A stretch of 64,000 nt of DNA from Mobiluncus porci (GTDB lineage: Bacteria > Actinomycetota > Actinomycetes > Actinomycetales > Actinomycetaceae): NCBI RefSeq assembly GCF_009695935.1, contig NZ_VUMY01000004.1, forward strand, positions 89,164 to 153,163. The letters run 5' to 3'. This document shows positions 26,703 through 34,698 of this stretch, piece after piece (the first letter of the stretch is position 1; every line of letters starts with the position of its first letter). A model generated the notes under the pieces. The model was not told where the DNA came from. It saw only the letters and a list, made by a program, of their open reading frames with translations, and searched no databases. Position numbers and translations under genes: made by a program.

Positions 26703-27866
26703 ATGGAAAATCAGGAGAGAGTTTCGATTCCGATTCCGCCAGAGGTGGATTTGCTCAGTGTGCTTGGCGTGAATGACGCGAATCTGCGCGCGCTCGAGGA
26801 GACGTTTCCCAGTGTGAACTTCTGGTTTGGTGATAATTCTCTTTTCTTGCAAGGAACCACCGCTGAACTTCCCGCGGCTCAGCAAGCCGCGCTGCGGTTA
26901 ATCTCTCCTGCGGCTGCGCCCGAAGCCGCTGCGACCCGCGCGCTGGCATCGACGCAGTCGAATGAGCCAGCGCGTAACAGTGCGGAGGCGTTACAAAACG
27001 GTCCGGGGGGCCGTTTTGCTAGCAACGCTGGCGCGTTGCGCACCGTTTCCTCGGTCTCGGATACTCGAGCAAGCTCGGCATCACTCGACCTTCGTTACGG
27101 TAGCCGGAGGTCCGTTGAAGAAAAAGCTGCGGCGCAGCAAGAGGCATACCCAGCAACGGCGCAGAGTGCCGCGGCACAGCCTACCCGAAACGCATCGTTC
27201 AACGAGCGAGCGGTGCTGGTGAACCGCGAGAAGGTAATCCGCCCGAAAACAGCAGGCCAAGCCAACTACATCCGCGACATCGACACCCACACCGTCACCT
27301 TCGCCATCGGGCCGGCCGGAACCGGCAAAACCTATCTCGCAATGGCGCGCGCAGTTAGGGCCCTTCTCGACGGCGAGGTATCTCGCCTCATCTTGACCCG
27401 CCCTGCGGTCGAAGCCGGCGAAACCCTCGGGTTTCTCCCGGGAACTTTGACCGATAAAATCGACCCCTACCTGCGCCCGCTCTACGATGCGCTGCGGGAA
27501 ATGCTCGACACGGGGACAATCTCTAAGATGATGAGTGACGGGACGATCGAGCTCGCAGCCTTAGCCTATATGCGCGGGCGGACCTTGAACGGGGCCTTTG
27601 TCATTCTCGACGAGGCGCAAAACACAACCTCGGAACAGATGAAGATGTTTTTGACCCGCCTCGGTTTCGGATCGAAAATGGTTGTGACCGGCGATATTAC
27701 TCAAATTGACCTCCCGAGCCGCCAGCCCTCCGGTCTGAAGGAGGTCCGCGACATTCTCGGCAGAATCCCGGATATCGCCTTCACTTATTTGACGAGCTCC
27801 GACGTTGTGCGTCATTCGCTCGTGGGGGAGATTATCGAGGCTTATCAAGAGTTTGAAGATAAATAG
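26703..27866 (+). CDS. phoH: PhoH-like ATPase with in-frame insertion
   Basis: PhoH-family P-loop protein, linked to RNA metabolism and usually found beside ybeY. Walker A GPAGTGKT is near residues 203-210 and Walker [15 protein letters not shown] near 300. The N-terminal domain ([21 protein letters not shown]) is typical. Between about residues 75 and 175, where normal PhoH proteins have a short linker, there is a low-complexity stretch whose DNA contains family C (26939-27017) and family B (27022-27110) hairpin elements. The total of 387 residues exceeds the usual 320-350. The frame is open throughout. Confidence 0.93.
   Translation: MENQERVSIPIPPEVDLLSVLGVNDANLRALEETFPSVNFWFGDNSLFLQGTTAELPAAQQAALRLISPAAAPEAAATRALASTQSNEPARNSAEALQNGPGGRFASNAGALRTVSSVSDTRASSASLDLRYGSRRSVEEKAAAQQEAYPATAQSAAAQPTRNASFNERAVLVNREKVIRPKTAGQANYIRDIDTHTVTFAIGPAGTGKTYLAMARAVRALLDGEVSRLILTRPAVEAGETLGFLPGTLTDKIDPYLRPLYDALREMLDTGTISKMMSDGTIELAALAYMRGRTLNGAFVILDEAQNTTSEQMKMFLTRLGFGSKMVVTGDITQIDLPSRQPSGLKEVRDILGRIPDIAFTYLTSSDVVRHSLVGEIIEAYQEFEDK
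26939..27110 (+). repeat. Family C plus family B elements inside phoH
   Basis: C: CGCGCTGGC/GCCAGCGCG (26939-26947/26966-26974), TGCGGAGGCGTTA, AAAACGG/CCGTTTT (26995-27001/27011-27017). B: GCAACGC/GCGTTGC (27022-27028/27033-27039), CCTCGGTCTCGG, CTCGAGCAAGCTCGGCATC, CTCGACCTTCGTTACGG. The first stem has the same 9-18-9 spacing as the hemW copy with a matched change in both arms. Confidence 0.8.
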
Positions 27867-28120
27867 AGAGCTATCGCGACGGAGCCGTTTTGCCCCTTTT
27901 CGCTCCAAGAGAGAGGAAAGCCTTCCTCGCCTGACAAGCATTCCTCCCAGCCAGTCACAGAACAACGATCATAACCAAGCAAACAAGCCGCCTGTTTCGC
28001 AGTCCACCCAAGCTCTAACAACTCCAACGCATACTCACGCACAGCCGAACCAGACCACCTACCACCCAAGAGCGCAACTCCCTTCCAAAAAAACGTTGCA
28101 CTCATCATCTGACACCGCAT
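27845..28120 (-). pseudogene. Possible IS transposase OrfA remnant
   Basis: A 91-codon frame on the minus strand contains REYALELLELGWTAKQAACL followed by LGYDRCSVTGWEE, which has the helix-turn-helix rhythm of N-terminal IS3-family OrfA proteins. It is not followed by an OrfB or by a clear second inverted end, so if real it is a fragment. It lies in the 346-base gap between phoH and ybeY, overlapping the phoH 3' end by a few codons. I see no other gene in this gap. Chance resemblance cannot be excluded. Confidence 0.35.
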
Positions 28121-28145
28121 TATTTCCAGTGCGGGAGTTTTTTTC
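28114..28145 (+). terminator. Weak terminator-like hairpin
   Basis: CCGCA (28114-28118) pairs with TGCGG (28130-28134), followed by GAG and eight T residues. It is 68 bases before ybeY and 250 after phoH. Confidence 0.4.
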
Positions 28146-28212
28146 CTGGGTTTGGACCAGCCCTCCCGAGAACTAGGCCAACTTGGGAGTGAAAATAGGG
28201 GATAATTAGGGT

Positions 28213-28665
28213 ATGTCTGTGGAAATTAATAATGAAACCGGCTGGGATCTCGATCTCACGGAGTTCACCGATCTCGTGTCCTTCTGTCTCGAACAGCTCT
28301 ATGTCTCTCCGGCGGCGGAGATAAACATTATGATGGTGGACCTAAAGACTATGACGGAACTCCATATGAAGTGGATGGATCTTCCCGGCCCCACCGACGT
28401 ACTTTCCTTTCCTATGGATGAGCTCACTCCCGGGCGGGAGGGCCACCCTTCCGAAGCGGGGGTTCTCGGGGATATCGTTTTGTGTCCGGATGTGGCTGCC
28501 GAGCAAGCGAAAGACGCTGGTCACGCCCCGGTCGAAGAGATGCTTTTGCTGACCGTTCACGGATTGCTGCACCTTCTCGGATTCGACCATGCCGAGCCCG
28601 CTGAGGAGAAGGCCATGTTTACCCTCCAGCGCAATCTCTTGCTGAACTTCCTCGCGGAACGGTAG
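28213..28665 (+). CDS. ybeY: Endoribonuclease YbeY (rRNA maturation)
   Basis: Metal-dependent single-strand RNase involved in 16S rRNA 3'-end maturation and ribosome quality control. The zinc site HGLLHLLGFDH is intact, and TDVLSFPMDE and LGDIVLCPDVA are typical. Length of 150 residues is normal and there is no insertion. It lies in the conserved order phoH-ybeY-corC-era, 11 bases ahead of the next gene. Confidence 0.96.
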   Translation: MSVEINNETGWDLDLTEFTDLVSFCLEQLYVSPAAEINIMMVDLKTMTELHMKWMDLPGPTDVLSFPMDELTPGREGHPSEAGVLGDIVLCPDVAAEQAKDAGHAPVEEMLLLTVHGLLHLLGFDHAEPAEEKAMFTLQRNLLLNFLAER

Positions 28666-28676
28666 GTCGACAAGCG

Positions 28677-29963
28677 ATGATTTTTTCTTCCGTAGCGTAC
28701 GCGGTCTTGGGACTGGTCGGGGCTCTGTCGTTCCTCTTGACAGTGCCGCTGTCTCTCAGCGAGGGCGCGATGTCGCGGCTGTCTCTGGCGAGCGCGAAAG
28801 ACCTCGAAGAAGCGGGGGTGAAGCGGGCGAGTGAGATTCAACAACTTGCTGAACATCGGCGGGAAGTGCTGGCCTATCTTCGTTCGACCCGCTCCGTGGC
28901 AGTGTCCTCCGGCTTGGGATCATCTGCTTTGCTGGCTTCCCAAATTCCCTGGTTGTGGTGGGTAGTGGCTCTCGGGCTTATTGCTTTTGGGGCGCTGATG
29001 TTGCTGGTGTTGACCCTGCCGGAGAACTGGATTGGGCGTCGGTACCCTGACAAGGTGATTCGCTATCTGGCCGGTTTCATTACGGTGGTGTGGAATCTCG
29101 GGAAACCGTTGGGGCGTTTGTGGAATGCAGCTCGCGGCCCCGCGGCTCAAACCGAGCAAGAGGCGCGCGACGAGGTTGCGAATGACCTGCGGGAGATGGT
29201 TGACCAGATGGGGGAGCCTGACACTATCGAGGAGGCCGACCGTGAGATGATTTGGTCGGTCTTTGAGATGGGGCGCACTCTGGTTCGCGAGGTCATGGTG
29301 CCGCGGGTGGACATGGTCACGATTGAGGCGGAGAAATCGCTGCAAAAGGCACTAACCTTGTTTGTCCGCTCCGGTTTTTCGCGGGTTCCGGTCATCGGGG
29401 ATGACGCCGATGACGTGCGCGGGGTGCTGTATCTGAAAGATGTGCTGCGCCGCATTAATGAAGACGAAACCGGTGCGGCGCGGAAGATGACCGCCGCCCA
29501 GGCTATGCGGGAGGCGAGGTTTATCCCGGAGATGAACCTGGTGGATGACACTTTGCGGGATATGCAAGAGGGCGCCTACCACATGGCCATCCTCGTTGAT
29601 GAATACGGACTCATTGCGGGGCTCGTGACTTTGGAGGATTTGATCGAGGAAGTAATTGGGGAGGTCTCCGACGAGCATGACCACTCCGAGCGGGAGCCGG
29701 AACAGCAGCCGGGTGGGTCTTGGATTGTGGCGGCGCGGATGCCGCTCGTGGATTTGAATGACCTGTTGGGGACCGAGATCGAGGACGAGGACGTGGACAC
29801 GGTTGGCGGGCTGTTGACGAAGGCCGTTGGGGTCGTGCCGCTGGTGGGAGCCGCGGCGGAGGTGGATGGACTGGAGCTGCGGGCGGTAGAGGCTGCGGGG
29901 CGCCGCCGCCAGGTCTCCGCGATTGAGGTTCGCGAAGTCCCGCCGCTCCTTGACGAGGATTAA
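28677..29963 (+). CDS. CorC/HlyC-family membrane protein with CBS domains
   Basis: A 428-residue protein of the hemolysin-C/CorC/CNNM-like family, associated with magnesium or cobalt efflux. It has an N-terminal DUF21-like membrane part (helices near residues 1-25, 80-115 and 125-145), a CBS pair beginning near VREVMVPRVDMVTI and including SRVPVIG...VRGVLYLKDVL and MAILVDEYGLIAGLVTLEDLIEEVIGE, and a C-terminal transporter-associated domain (ARMPLVDLNDLLGTEIED). Length is normal. It belongs to the ybeY-era cluster. Confidence 0.93.
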   Translation: MIFSSVAYAVLGLVGALSFLLTVPLSLSEGAMSRLSLASAKDLEEAGVKRASEIQQLAEHRREVLAYLRSTRSVAVSSGLGSSALLASQIPWLWWVVALGLIAFGALMLLVLTLPENWIGRRYPDKVIRYLAGFITVVWNLGKPLGRLWNAARGPAAQTEQEARDEVANDLREMVDQMGEPDTIEEADREMIWSVFEMGRTLVREVMVPRVDMVTIEAEKSLQKALTLFVRSGFSRVPVIGDDADDVRGVLYLKDVLRRINEDETGAARKMTAAQAMREARFIPEMNLVDDTLRDMQEGAYHMAILVDEYGLIAGLVTLEDLIEEVIGEVSDEHDHSEREPEQQPGGSWIVAARMPLVDLNDLLGTEIEDEDVDTVGGLLTKAVGVVPLVGAAAEVDGLELRAVEAAGRRRQVSAIEVREVPPLLDED

Positions 29964-29974
29964 ACGGAGCAAAC

Positions 29975-30050
29975 GTGGGCGCCGCGACAACGGCGGAGGC
30001 GTAAGCGACGGCAACGATGTGCCGTCGTAGCCGTAGCACCTCTAACGGTG
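29975..30050 (+). repeat. Family C repeat, partial intergenic copy
   Basis: The first stem is mostly missing, but AACGGCGGAGGCGTAA is followed by CGACGGCA/TGCCGTCG (30003-30010/30017-30024), TAGCCGTAGCACC and a third stem AGCACC/GGTGCT. The second stem differs in sequence from other copies yet pairs fully. A family D-like GGGAACCGTCCCC follows near 30073. Confidence 0.65.
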
Positions 30051-30132
30051 CTCTCGCCGTCAGTCGGAGCGAAAGGGAACCGTCCCCAGTTTGCGTAGCG
30101 AAAAGCGAACCCGTCGAGCCGTAATCTGACTC

Positions 30133-30162
30133 GGACACTAACTTGACTTCAAGTTAGTGTCC
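30133..30162. repeat. GGACACT palindrome, copy 1
   Basis: GGACACTAACTTGA (30133-30146) and TCAAGTTAGTGTCC (30149-30162) are perfect 14-bp arms around two bases. Related to the next element and to 41861-41894. Confidence 0.85.
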
Positions 30163-30201
30163 ACGACCTAGCGAATCGCCATGAGCTGCGAATCTGCCTA
30201 A

Positions 30202-30235
30202 CCGGACACTGTTTTGATGTCAAGTTAGTGTCCGG
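30202..30235. repeat. GGACACT palindrome, copy 2
   Basis: CCGGACACT (30202-30210) and AGTGTCCGG (30227-30235) flank GTTTTGATGTCAAGTT. It lies only 16 bases before the era start codon, so it could affect translation of era. Confidence 0.8.
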
Positions 30236-30250
30236 ATTAGAATCAAGCCG

Positions 30251-31285
30251 ATGGAAGATTTACTGTTTACCGGCGGGTGGACCGAGGATTTTCGCGCGGG
30301 TTTCGTGGCAGTTTTGGGCCGTCCAAACGTCGGGAAGTCAACGCTCATAAACGCGATGGTCGGTCGGAAAATCGCTATCACCTCCGCGCGGCCCGAAACG
30401 ACCCGCCACGTTGCGCGCGGCATCGTTCATCGCGATAAATTCCAGTTGGTGCTGGTTGACACCCCTGGCATTCACCGCCCCCGCACGCTGCTTGGGAAGC
30501 GCCTGAACGACATGGTCGAAGAGGCCCAGGCCGACGTTGACCTCATTGTTTTCTGCGTCCCCGCGGACCAAGAGATTGGCCCCGGCGACCGGCGGATTGT
30601 TGAAAAACAGCTCCGGCCTCACCCCAAGATTCCCGCAGTCGCGGTTGTGACGAAAACCGACGCGGCCTCTCGCGAGAAAATCGCCGCCCAGCTCCTTGCG
30701 GTGAGTGAACTCTACGATTTCGAGGACATCGTGCCGGTTTCGGCCCGGGTTGGCGACCAAGTCCAGCTCCTGATTGACCTCCTCGGCGGGCTCATGCCGC
30801 TGTCCCCGCCGCTCTATCCGGAGGGCCAGGATTCGGATGAGGACACGGAAATCATGATTGCCGAACTCATCCGCGAGGCCGCGCTCGAGGGTCTCGGACA
30901 GGAGCTGCCGCACTCGCTGGCGGTTCAGGTGGAGGAAATCATCAAGTCGCCCGGGGGAGGCGGGTTCAGCAAGGGATTGCCTGTCAGCAAGGGCGGGCCG
31001 GGTGAGTCGGGCGGATTCAGCAAGGGCGAACCTGATACTCTCGAAAACCCCGGCAAGCGCCGCAAGTCAGAAACCTGGCGGATTCTCGTGAATCTCTTTG
31101 TGGAACGCGACTCTCAAAAGTCGATTGTGATTGGCTGGAAAGGGAGTCGGCTCAAGGAAATCGGCACGCGGGCTCGCCCGCAGATTGAGGAACTCCTGGG
31201 GCGCCACGTCTTCCTGGATCTCCACGTCCGCACCGCCAAAGATTGGCAGCAAGACCCCAAGATGTTGAACCGCCTCGGGCTTTAG
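30251..31285 (+). CDS. era: GTPase Era with in-frame insertion
   Basis: Essential GTPase that binds 16S rRNA and assists 30S assembly. G1 GRPNVGKS near residues 24-31, ETTRH in the G2 region, G3 DTPGIH, G4 TKTD and the C-terminal KH domain (SIVIGWKGSRLKEIGTRARP) are intact. It has 344 residues against about 300. The excess is at residues ~237-275, between the GTPase and the KH domain, and contains three family E motifs (30963-31027) translated as FSKG-type repeats within Gly/Ser/Pro sequence. The KH core is not interrupted. Confidence 0.95.
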   Translation: MEDLLFTGGWTEDFRAGFVAVLGRPNVGKSTLINAMVGRKIAITSARPETTRHVARGIVHRDKFQLVLVDTPGIHRPRTLLGKRLNDMVEEAQADVDLIVFCVPADQEIGPGDRRIVEKQLRPHPKIPAVAVVTKTDAASREKIAAQLLAVSELYDFEDIVPVSARVGDQVQLLIDLLGGLMPLSPPLYPEGQDSDEDTEIMIAELIREAALEGLGQELPHSLAVQVEEIIKSPGGGGFSKGLPVSKGGPGESGGFSKGEPDTLENPGKRRKSETWRILVNLFVERDSQKSIVIGWKGSRLKEIGTRARPQIEELLGRHVFLDLHVRTAKDWQQDPKMLNRLGL

Positions 31286-31388
31286 TTTTTTTATTTATGC
31301 ATTCCGTGGAACCCCGAACATGACGTGACCACTTCCGCGGAGCGTCTGAGACCGAGCTTTTCCTGCGCGCGCTGGCCCCACAGAATAG

Positions 31389-33272
31389 TTAACGCCCAAG
31401 TCGAGCCAATAACCCCTTGACGTCGCGGGCCGCGCCTTTGTCTGCCGACAAGGCCGCGGCGGCGTAGAGCTTCAACGCGTCAGTTACCTCGCGCTCGCGA
31501 GCTACCGGCGTCCACGGGTGCTCCCGCGCCTCCATTGCTGCCCGCCGCCGCTCAATCTCGGACTCAGGCACGTCCAGCGTCAACTCCTCAAGGTTCACAT
31601 CTATCACAATCTTGTCCCCGTCTTCGATCAAGCCAATCAGCCCGCCTGCCGCGGCCTCCGGGGAAATGTGCCCGATCGAAATCCCAGAGGTCCCCCCGCT
31701 AAACCGCCCGTCCGTAATGAGCGCACAACTCTTCCCGAGCCCGCGTCCCTTCAGGAACGACGTCGGGTAGAGCATCTCCTGCATTCCCGGGCCCCCGGCG
31801 GGCCCCTCATAGCGAATCACGACGACATCCCCAGCCGAAACCGTCTTGTTCAAAATCTTCTCCACGGCTTCTTCCTGGGATTCCATAACAATGGCCTTGC
31901 CTTCGAAGTGCCACAGCTCCGGGTCAATCCCCGCGGCCTTGACAATCGCCCCATCCGGCGCGAGATTGCCCCGCAAAACCGTCAAACCGCCGCGCGCGAC
32001 ATAGGCGTGTTCGACGTCGCGAATACACCCGCCCGCCGCGTCCGTGTCCAAAGAATCCCACCTTGCGGTGGCCGAAAACGCCTGGGTCGTCCGGACATTG
32101 CCCGGTGCGGCGTGGAAGAGCTCTATCGCCTCCGCACTCGCGCGGCCCCCGCGAATATCCCAATCCGCGAGCCATTCCTCCAAAGAGCTATACAAGACCG
32201 AGTGGACGTCGTGGTTCAGCAAACCGGCGCGATCCAATTCTCCCAACAATGCGGGTACCCCGCCCGCGCGATGCACGTCCTCCATGTGGTAGTCGTTGTG
32301 GTTCGGCGCCACCTTTGCCAGAGTCGGGACCCTCCGCCCAATCTCGGCGATATCGTCGAGTCCGAAATCGAGGGATGCCGCCTGAGCCGCTGCCAGAATA
32401 TGCAAGACCGTGTTGGAAGACCCGCCCATCGCCATGTCAAGGCTCATCGCGTTCCTAAAGGCCGCAGACGTCGCAATCGCGCGCGGCAAAACGCTCTCGT
32501 CCCCCTCCGAGTAATACCGCTTACACAACTCCACAATCAAAGACCCGGCGCGCTCAAAGAGCCCGCGCCGCGCCGCGTGGGTTGCCAAAGTCGAGCCGTT
32601 CCCGGGGAGAGCCAAGCCCAAAGCCTCCGTCAAACAGTTCATCGAGTTTGCGGTGAACATCCCCGAACAAGACCCGCAGGTCGGGCACGATAGCTCCTCG
32701 ACGCGCTTCAACTCCGCGTCCGTTATCTCATCATTGGCCGTCGCGTTCATGACCGTAATCAAGTTCCCGCGCCCGCCCACGGAGGGCCCCACAATGTCCT
32801 CGGCCGGAATCCCCTTACCGGCCTCCATCGGGCCACCGGAAACAAATACGGTCGGAATGTTCAACTTCAAAGCCGCGTTCAACATCCCCGGCGTGATCTT
32901 GTCGCAGTTCGAGATACAAACCAAGGCGTCGGCGGTGTGGGCGTTCACCATGTATTCCACGGAGTCAGTAATGATTTCTCGGGAAGGCAGCGAATACAGC
33001 ATCCCGCCGTGTCCCATCGCGATCCCGTCATCAACGGCGATCGTGTTGAACTCGCGCGGAACCCCACCCGCGGCCCGCACCGCCTCAGCCACGACCTTCC
33101 CCACTTCGCGCAGGTGGATATGACCCGGGACGAATTCGGTAAAAGAGTTTGCGATGGCAACAATCGGTTTTCCAAAATCTGCGTCCGTCATTCCGGTCGC
33201 GCGCCACAAAGAGCGCGCCCCAGCCATATTACGTCCGGTGGTGGAAGTGGCGCTGCGTAAAGTGTGAGACAT
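31389..33272 (-). CDS. ilvD: Dihydroxy-acid dehydratase
   Basis: Iron-sulfur enzyme of branched-chain amino acid synthesis, converting dihydroxy-acids to 2-keto acids. Cluster cysteines are in [12 protein letters not shown] and [32 protein letters not shown] at the N-terminus and [21 protein letters not shown] at the C-terminus are hallmarks. About 627 residues is normal. The ATG at 33272 follows AGAGAGGAACGATTC; a longer frame adds a leader without similarity. It is monocistronic here; leuCD are 20 kb away. Confidence 0.96.
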   Translation of the reverse strand: MSHTLRSATSTTGRNMAGARSLWRATGMTDADFGKPIVAIANSFTEFVPGHIHLREVGKVVAEAVRAAGGVPREFNTIAVDDGIAMGHGGMLYSLPSREIITDSVEYMVNAHTADALVCISNCDKITPGMLNAALKLNIPTVFVSGGPMEAGKGIPAEDIVGPSVGGRGNLITVMNATANDEITDAELKRVEELSCPTCGSCSGMFTANSMNCLTEALGLALPGNGSTLATHAARRGLFERAGSLIVELCKRYYSEGDESVLPRAIATSAAFRNAMSLDMAMGGSSNTVLHILAAAQAASLDFGLDDIAEIGRRVPTLAKVAPNHNDYHMEDVHRAGGVPALLGELDRAGLLNHDVHSVLYSSLEEWLADWDIRGGRASAEAIELFHAAPGNVRTTQAFSATARWDSLDTDAAGGCIRDVEHAYVARGGLTVLRGNLAPDGAIVKAAGIDPELWHFEGKAIVMESQEEAVEKILNKTVSAGDVVVIRYEGPAGGPGMQEMLYPTSFLKGRGLGKSCALITDGRFSGGTSGISIGHISPEAAAGGLIGLIEDGDKIVIDVNLEELTLDVPESEIERRRAAMEAREHPWTPVAREREVTDALKLYAAAALSADKGAARDVKGLLARLGR

Positions 33273-33397
33273 GAATCGTTCCTCTCTGTTGCGGGTGGCT
33301 CCGCGGTGATTTGAACCAACCAATTTCATCCTATTCCACAAGTCGCCATGGCCAATAGTCAAGCCAGCCATTCCAAGTCCCATTCAACCTTCGATTT

Positions 33398-33427
33398 ATC
33401 GGTGGGGACGGGTCAATCCCCACCGAT
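33398..33427. repeat. Intergenic palindrome with GGGGACGGG core
   Basis: ATCGGTGGGGA (33398-33408) and TCCCCACCGAT (33417-33427) are perfect 11-bp arms around CGGGTCAA. The GGGGACGGG word is shared with 22825-22859 and with family D. It lies between two genes of the same strand and might also act as a terminator. Confidence 0.7.
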
Positions 33428-33447
33428 GAAAGCCTTAAATAAAGGCG

Positions 33448-34689
33448 CTAACGCAAAACGCTGGCGAAAGAATCCAAAAGCGCGATCCCCGTAGACATGG
33501 AGGATGCCTTCACCGCCATCGCGAGGAAAACCCGATTCCCGCCGGAATCTTCATACCACCCAAACTGGCGCACGGTGTAGACCTCCCCGCTAGGCCCCCA
33601 ACCGCCTTTGAACACGGCCCCGGGGAGCCGCCCCATTCCCCAACGCTGGTCGGGAATCACCTGGCCCATAAACTCGGTCACCTGCTGGGCGTCCTTCAGG
33701 CACGGCAACGCGGCCGCGAGCCGAACCTGGTTCGTGGGCGTCCAAGTTGTTTGGCCGAAAATCGAGTATCCCTCGAGCTTTTGCTCGGTAGGAACGACTG
33801 TCTTACTGTCGCCGGCTTGGCGCAAGACCCGGTTCATTGCCTCGGCTCGCTCTGAGTTCGATGCGGCCAGTCCCTGCCACAACCGTCCGGCTGCGGCGTT
33901 ATCCGAGGCCGTAATGGCTTGGCGCATCGAAGCTTGGAGGTCAAGACCCTTCCCGTCTTGCATCACCGCCACCGCGAGCGGCACCTTCGAAGTTGACCAC
34001 GCCGGCCAGGCCCCCTCCTTGCCGGCAGTCACGAGCCCATACTTGGGGTCATACCAGGCCACGGCGATTTCTGCCCCCGCGGCTTCACCAAGAGCCTCGA
34101 ACTTCTGCCGCAGTTCCAACGCGGTCAGCTTCCCCTTAGCGGGAGCCACGATTGTCGCCCCGTCGCAGCCTTTTACCGCCTCTGCTGCCCCCGCGCCGGT
34201 TCCGCCCGCGGGCGGGGAGGCCGTCCCCGCTGACCCCGCCAACTCCGAGTCGGCCTCGCAGGGCACCCCGCTCGTGCCCTCTATGCCGTTCAACTGGCAG
34301 GGTTTCGTTTCTGTCTCGGGGGAGTCAGCAAGGGATTGCCCGGGATTAGGGCTCTTATTGCCGATAGAGTCTCCCGAGGACATGCCGGTCACGCGCGAGG
34401 AAGGAGCGGCGCTTGGTGACGAAGAGCCCAGAATCTCGGGATTGGCCCACAACAGCAGTCCTCCGCCCGCGACCAGCGCCACTACGACCGCAACGGCGAA
34501 ACCAATCCCCAGCCAAAACCGCTGTGAATGACCACCTGCTTCGGCTATATCCCCGGCTTTTGAGTCTGCTACAGGCTCGTCTCCGCGGGGGAAAGGCCGC
34601 CAGTCGGGATCTTTAACGGAGCCAGTAGCGGAGGCATCCCGCGCGGCCTGGCCCAGCTCACTCAAACCGGAAGTATCTTCTGGTTTCAT
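33448..34689 (-). CDS. Membrane-anchored beta-lactamase-fold protein
   Basis: A 413-residue protein with a cytoplasmic N-terminus, one transmembrane helix (FAVAVVVALVAGGGLLLW, near 60-80), a Ser/Gly/Pro-rich linker and a C-terminal domain of the serine beta-lactamase/penicillin-binding superfamily. STSK (in WPAWSTSKVPLA), SDN (TASDNAAA) and KGG (VFKGGWG, in the KTG position) fit the three active-site motifs. It may be a peptidoglycan-related hydrolase or a regulatory relative; resistance activity cannot be claimed. A family E motif at 34321-34340 encodes SLADS in the linker. It follows the DivIVA-like gene by nine bases, so they may be one operon. Confidence 0.75.
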   Translation of the reverse strand: MKPEDTSGLSELGQAARDASATGSVKDPDWRPFPRGDEPVADSKAGDIAEAGGHSQRFWLGIGFAVAVVVALVAGGGLLLWANPEILGSSSPSAAPSSRVTGMSSGDSIGNKSPNPGQSLADSPETETKPCQLNGIEGTSGVPCEADSELAGSAGTASPPAGGTGAGAAEAVKGCDGATIVAPAKGKLTALELRQKFEALGEAAGAEIAVAWYDPKYGLVTAGKEGAWPAWSTSKVPLAVAVMQDGKGLDLQASMRQAITASDNAAAGRLWQGLAASNSERAEAMNRVLRQAGDSKTVVPTEQKLEGYSIFGQTTWTPTNQVRLAAALPCLKDAQQVTEFMGQVIPDQRWGMGRLPGAVFKGGWGPSGEVYTVRQFGWYEDSGGNRVFLAMAVKASSMSTGIALLDSFASVLR

Positions 34690-34698
34690 ATTGCCGGC

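Noticed and set aside
33448..34689. Acquired beta-lactamase resistance gene
   Set aside because: The fold motifs fit, but KGG in place of KTG, the membrane anchor and the linker suggest a resident envelope protein; resistance cannot be supported.
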